A stretch of DNA of 64,000 nt from an uncultured Rhizobiaceae bacterium. GTDB lineage: Bacteria > Pseudomonadota > Alphaproteobacteria > Rhizobiales > Rhizobiaceae. The position numbers and the translations under genes are program-made. The stretch covers positions 1 to 64,000 of the forward strand of contig CATQIJ010000013.1 of NCBI GenBank assembly GCA_958296345.1, read 5' to 3'. Every line of letters begins with the position of its first letter. Position 1 is the stretch's first letter. This document shows, in pieces, positions 60,231-64,000 of this stretch. Under the pieces are notes generated by a model. It did no database searches. It was not told the DNA's origin and saw only the letters and a program-made list of their open reading frames with translations.

Positions 60231-60488
60231 AAAAAAGTAACCTGTTTGCCCATCAAAATATGTAAGCTTCGCATACAAAACCAAAATAATGCTAATGTGG
60301 TTAATGTAGAATTAAGCCTCTGAAATAATGTAAAAATATCCCCTAAATAGCTAAATTATGCGATATTTATTCAGATAAGCTGGTGTTTAAACTATGACTA
60401 GTGATCAAATCTTGATCTCAACGAAAACTTGAATAAATACATTTACTGTTGAGAAACTTAAACGAGGCATCTTCATTTAAGGATTTAA

Positions 60489-61271
60489 ATGGGGTTCAAA
60501 ACAGTAATGAGTAATCACGCGTTAGAAGTTTCTCATCTATCAAAAACGTTTGATAGACCAGCGGTTAATAATTTATCATTTTCAGTGCATGGCGGTGAGT
60601 TCTATGCACTGCTTGGGCCAAATGGTGCTGGCAAAACAACATCGCTGAGAATGGTAGCAGGTCTGCTTCAAGCTGATAGTGGTGATATCAGTGTTTTTGG
60701 TGAGAACGCTTTAACAAATCCGATTGAAGTTAAAAAGATGATGGCATGGGTGCCAGATGAACCCATGATTTATGATCGCCTCACACCGCTAGAATATCTT
60801 GAGTTCGTTGCGGGGCTTTGGGAAATTGAAAGTATTCAAGCAAAGAAGAATGCTAATGAATTACTGGACTGGTTAGCCCTTGCCCCGCACGCACATGAGC
60901 GATGTGAAGGATTTTCAAAAGGTATGCGCCAGAAGGTAGCGCTCGCAGGCGCACTTGTGCACGACCCGCGTCTGATTATTCTGGATGAACCGCTAACAGG
61001 ATTAGATGCAGGCTCCGCTCGTCTAGTAAAAGACGTCCTTTTAACACGTGTTGAAAAAGGTTGCTCTGTGATCATGACAACTCATATTTTGGAAGTTGCT
61101 GAACGTATGGCAGAGCGCATTGGCGTTATTTCCAAAGGCCGCTTGATTGCTGAGGGCACACTAGATGGTTTACGAAATCAAACTGGTGATAAAGCAAATA
61201 GCCTTGAAGAAATATTCCTTGAGCTTGTTGAAGATGACAATGATATTGAACTAAATGAGCAAGCTGCATGA
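60489..61271 (+). CDS. ABC transporter ATP-binding protein
   Basis: 260 residues. Walker A LLGPNGAGKTTSLRMVAG, Q-loop ending PDEP, signature EGFSKGMRQKVALAGALVHD, Walker B LIILDEPLTGLD and the switch His in MTTHILEVAE. The subfamily with a GMRQK signature resembles exporters of the ABC-2/drug or lipid type. The ATG at 60489 has AAGGA seven bases upstream and is preferred to the ATG at 60507. It overlaps the permease by four bases (ATGA). Confidence 0.92.
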   Translation: MGFKTVMSNHALEVSHLSKTFDRPAVNNLSFSVHGGEFYALLGPNGAGKTTSLRMVAGLLQADSGDISVFGENALTNPIEVKKMMAWVPDEPMIYDRLTPLEYLEFVAGLWEIESIQAKKNANELLDWLALAPHAHERCEGFSKGMRQKVALAGALVHDPRLIILDEPLTGLDAGSARLVKDVLLTRVEKGCSVIMTTHILEVAERMAERIGVISKGRLIAEGTLDGLRNQTGDKANSLEEIFLELVEDDNDIELNEQAA

Positions 61272-62815
61272 GTTTTGCAAACCCTAGTGTAGGGTCACTT
61301 AGCTGGTTTGCGCGTCATGAGTTTAATTTATCATGGCGTGATTTTGTTCGTATGATGAGCGCTGGGAAACCAGGTCGCGAGAAAGGTGTGATTGCTTTCA
61401 TCAGCATTGCAGTTTTAATCATTCACGCAATTGCCTATGCCATCATTGTTCCCAAAATTCAAAGTGGTCTTGTAATAGACAAAAGCTTCATGGCTATTAT
61501 CAGCGGGAGTATTATCCTCACACTTTCTTTGATGATGTCACAAGCTTTAGAGCTTGTAACAAGAGTATTTTATTCGCGTTCTGATTTGGATTTGATTTTA
61601 TCTTCTCCAACCTCTGCAAAAAAAGTGTTCACCATTCGCATTGGTGCAATCGCAACCTCTACCGCGATGCTTTCTCTTTTACTGTTTGGCGCAGCGATCA
61701 ATGTTCTTGCTATATTTGATAGCGCTCTTTGGTTATGTGCCTATCTTGTTGTCATTGCTTGTGGTGCAATTTCAACAGCGGCATCGCTTAGTATAACAAT
61801 ACTAATGTTCAAAACCTTAGGTGCAAAACGTACGCGATTAATCTCTCAAATAATTGCAGCAATTGTAGGCGCGGGTTTTATTATTGGTATTCAGCTCGCG
61901 GCGATTTCTTCTCTTGGCAATTTATCAAGTATTGAGTTTTTATCATCGCAAAGCGTTGCGGAAGCAGTTCCAAACTTAGATAGCATGTTATGGATACCCG
62001 CACGCGCTGTGATGGGTGAAACTAATCCATTGCTAATAACAATGGTTCTTTCACTTGGCTTATTGCTTGTTAAAATTCTCGCATTTGCGGGAAGATTTGG
62101 TGAATATGTAATCAAAGCAGCTGGTGTTAGCCAGGCTGCACAAGTAAGTAAACCAAAAGAGATTAACTTCAAAATGAGAAATATCTCATCAACTTTAAGG
62201 CACAAAGAATGGCGCTTATTGTTACGTGACCACTGGTTATTATCGCAAACATTAATGCAAGTTCTGTACTTAATTCCACCAGCCTTCATGCTTTGGCAAA
62301 ATTTTGGTCAATCAAGTTCAATTGGGGTTGTTGTTATCCCCGTGCTTGTTATGGCTACGGGACAACTTTCTGGTGGCCTTGCATGGCTTGCAATATCCGG
62401 TGAAGATGCGCCTCAACTCGTACAAACGGCTCCTGTTGCAAAAGGTGCGGTCATTAGAGCTAAAACAGAAGCAGTGCTTGGTGCAATTGCAATCATAGCT
62501 GCGCCAATTATTTTGCTCATGGCATTTATAGAAATTGAGATGGCACTAATTGCAGCGGTTGGCATAACCTGCGCAACCATATCAGCAACAATGATCCAAC
62601 TTTGGTTTAGAAGCCAAGCAAAGCGTTCTAACTTCCGCCGCAGACAGACTTCCTCAAAAGTTGCTACTCTATCTGAAGCATTCTCATCTATCATGTGGGC
62701 AGGTAGTGCAGCCCTTGTTGCAGGTGGTTTATGGTACTTTGCTGCTGCTACTGTGGTGCTTGCACTTGGAGTTCTGTGGATAGCTAGAAGTTTCCGTCCT
62801 ATTCAGGAAATTTGA
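61268..62815 (+). CDS. Large ABC exporter membrane subunit
   Basis: 515 residues with about ten to twelve membrane segments and no signal peptide. The order is FARHEFNLSWRDFVRMM at the start, then long helices, a cytoplasmic SSTLRHKEWRLLLRDHWLLS segment that looks like the ATPase-contact region, and a basic loop SQAKRSNFRRRQTSSK. It partners the ATPase immediately upstream. A single large permease with one ATPase suggests a homodimer. Substrate unknown. Confidence 0.8.
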   Translation: MSFANPSVGSLSWFARHEFNLSWRDFVRMMSAGKPGREKGVIAFISIAVLIIHAIAYAIIVPKIQSGLVIDKSFMAIISGSIILTLSLMMSQALELVTRVFYSRSDLDLILSSPTSAKKVFTIRIGAIATSTAMLSLLLFGAAINVLAIFDSALWLCAYLVVIACGAISTAASLSITILMFKTLGAKRTRLISQIIAAIVGAGFIIGIQLAAISSLGNLSSIEFLSSQSVAEAVPNLDSMLWIPARAVMGETNPLLITMVLSLGLLLVKILAFAGRFGEYVIKAAGVSQAAQVSKPKEINFKMRNISSTLRHKEWRLLLRDHWLLSQTLMQVLYLIPPAFMLWQNFGQSSSIGVVVIPVLVMATGQLSGGLAWLAISGEDAPQLVQTAPVAKGAVIRAKTEAVLGAIAIIAAPIILLMAFIEIEMALIAAVGITCATISATMIQLWFRSQAKRSNFRRRQTSSKVATLSEAFSSIMWAGSAALVAGGLWYFAAATVVLALGVLWIARSFRPIQEI

Positions 62816-62853
62816 TTGCATACGTTTGACGCAGTTTTTGCTAAAAGAATTGT

Positions 62854-64000
62854 ATGAACGAACCTAAAAACTATTCTGACACTGGAAATGCAAAGTCTAA
62901 TCAGACTGAATATACAGTCACTGAAATTTCTTCATCTTTAAAAAAGACAGTTGAAGAACGGTTTGGCTATGTGCGAATTCGTGGCGAGATAACAGGTTTT
63001 CGTGGTGCACATTCATCGGGGCATTGCTATTTTGCACTCAAAGATGACCGAGCTAGGATTGAAGCGGTTATCTGGAAGGGGGTAGCTAACAAACTTAAGC
63101 ATTTCCCTGAAGAAGGTCTTGAAGTCATTGCATCAGGAAAGCTTACAACATATCCAGGCTCTTCTAAATATCAGGTTGTAATTGATAATCTAGAACCAGC
63201 AGGTGCTGGTGCACTGATGGCCTTATTACAAGAGCGAAAAGCTAAACTGGAAGCTGAAGGTCTATTTGCTCCTGAGCGCAAACAGCTATTACCGTATATG
63301 CCAAAAACTATTGGTGTAATTACTTCGCCTACTGGTGCCGTTATACGTGATGTCCTTCACCGTATCTCTGATCGATTCCCATTGCATGTGATTGTTTGGC
63401 CTGTTCGTGTGCAAGGTGAGACAACGGGTGTTGAAGTAAGCAATGCGATTAATGGTTTTAATACCATGAAAAACAAACCAGATCTTATTATTGTAGCGCG
63501 TGGTGGTGGCTCTGTTGAGGATCTTTGGGGGTTTAACGATGAAATCGTTATTCGTGCTGCTGCCAATTCTGATATTCCACTTATCTCAGCCGTTGGTCAT
63601 GAAACTGACTGGACATTACTTGATCTTGCAGCCGATGTTCGAGCTCCAACTCCAACAGGAGCGGCCGAACTTGCTATCCCTGTAAAAGCCGAACTCGATG
63701 CAACGGTTGCTAGCTATAAAGCACGGCTACAATCTGCCTTATCAAGACAATTAGAAAAAGCCCGCAGCAACCTACTTGCAGCAACACGGGGCCTTGCTTC
63801 TCCTGATATGTTGCTTGCAATGCCAAGGCGCAGATTGGATGAGGCGACTGGTAGGCTTGGACGCGGTCTTGATATGGCAACAAGACGCAAACGCACAAGT
63901 TATGAAAGTGTTTCAGGCAGGCTTTCTCATCGCGGATTATCAGCATCTATTGCAAGAAATCATGACCGTCTTGATGCATTAGGGCGAAGAGCAAATGCTG
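62854..64000 (+). CDS. xseA: Exodeoxyribonuclease VII large subunit (partial, runs off the window)
   Basis: At least 382 residues of about 500. The N-terminal OB-fold domain ([37 protein letters not shown]) is followed by the catalytic domain with [34 protein letters not shown] and [29 protein letters not shown]. The coiled-coil stretch that follows is under way when the window ends. Together with XseB it degrades single-stranded DNA. The ATG at 62854 lies 38 bases after the permease. Confidence 0.95.
   Translation, partial: MNEPKNYSDTGNAKSNQTEYTVTEISSSLKKTVEERFGYVRIRGEITGFRGAHSSGHCYFALKDDRARIEAVIWKGVANKLKHFPEEGLEVIASGKLTTYPGSSKYQVVIDNLEPAGAGALMALLQERKAKLEAEGLFAPERKQLLPYMPKTIGVITSPTGAVIRDVLHRISDRFPLHVIVWPVRVQGETTGVEVSNAINGFNTMKNKPDLIIVARGGGSVEDLWGFNDEIVIRAAANSDIPLISAVGHETDWTLLDLAADVRAPTPTGAAELAIPVKAELDATVASYKARLQSALSRQLEKARSNLLAATRGLASPDMLLAMPRRRLDEATGRLGRGLDMATRRKRTSYESVSGRLSHRGLSASIARNHDRLDALGRRANA

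Overview
The window is a 64 kb piece of chromosome from an alphaproteobacterium, most likely order Hyphomicrobiales (Rhizobiales). I judge this from protein types and gene neighbourhoods: guaA-rsmB-guaB; mutL-DUF2093; pmbA, an IMPase-family phosphatase, DUF4170, a DUF374 acyltransferase, waaA and lpxK; the paired M16 peptidases followed by rsmD, rluB and tadA; hisS-hisZ-hisG; and rsmE beside a plant-type gshA. The DNA is clearly AT-leaning for this group (not counted). No plasmid, prophage, insertion sequence, CRISPR array, tRNA or rRNA gene was seen.

Layout. 0-6.1 kb (minus strand) is a purine and RNA-modification block: guaA, a membrane cyclic-nucleotide-binding protein, rsmB, two MAPEG proteins and guaB. 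6.2-11.3 kb is a cell-surface glycosylation module: two large tandem GT-C-like membrane proteins, divergent from a GT2 polyprenyl-sugar synthase coupled to a small flippase. 11.3-15.2 kb holds gabD, a VOC protein, an exported DUF4399 protein and an ECF sigma/anti-sigma pair. 15.2-21.3 kb holds mutL, DUF2093, an orphan gene, a MATE pump and a KefB/C antiporter. 21.4-26.9 kb carries pmbA and the lipid A/Kdo cluster. 26.9-35.8 kb carries the M16 pair, rsmD, rluB, tadA, a lipoprotein and ileS. 35.8-38.8 kb is an accessory insert between ileS and ribF with palindromic DNA, a DUF6653 membrane protein, a RES/Xre toxin-antitoxin pair and an orphan zinc-ribbon membrane protein. 38.8-43 kb has ribF, a HAD hydrolase and groESL with a textbook CIRCE operator and an RpoH-type promoter. 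43-46 kb has a broken GGDEF/EAL protein and a broken DUF805 protein. 46.4-51 kb has a Tat-exported GH3 enzyme and hisG-hisZ-hisS. 51-56.5 kb has an EamA transporter, tag, a nonsense-broken DUF2927 protein, two L,D-transpeptidases (one Sec, one Tat) and a LysR regulator. 56.5-64 kb has a deleted lutA-like pseudogene, a conserved protein with an Ada-like zinc motif, rsmE, gshA, a PilZ protein, an ABC exporter pair and xseA, which runs off the end.

How the genes fit together. Most of the window is housekeeping. A strong theme is the cell envelope: lipid A/Kdo synthesis, polyprenyl-linked glycosylation, peptidoglycan L,D-crosslinking, a GH3 hydrolase and periplasmic M16 peptidases.

The most notable signals are: (1) the four-gene surface-glycosylation module; (2) a family of 28-bp palindromic repeats with compensatory stem changes, two copies of which sit with a separate GC-rich double hairpin in the ileS leader; (3) the RES/Xre accessory insert; (4) a run of broken genes. 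Of these, guaA, the cyclic-nucleotide-binding protein, rsmB, DUF805 and hisG have small indels that look like sequence errors or very recent lesions. lutA (large internal deletion), DUF2927 and GGDEF/EAL (in-frame stops) look like real decay.
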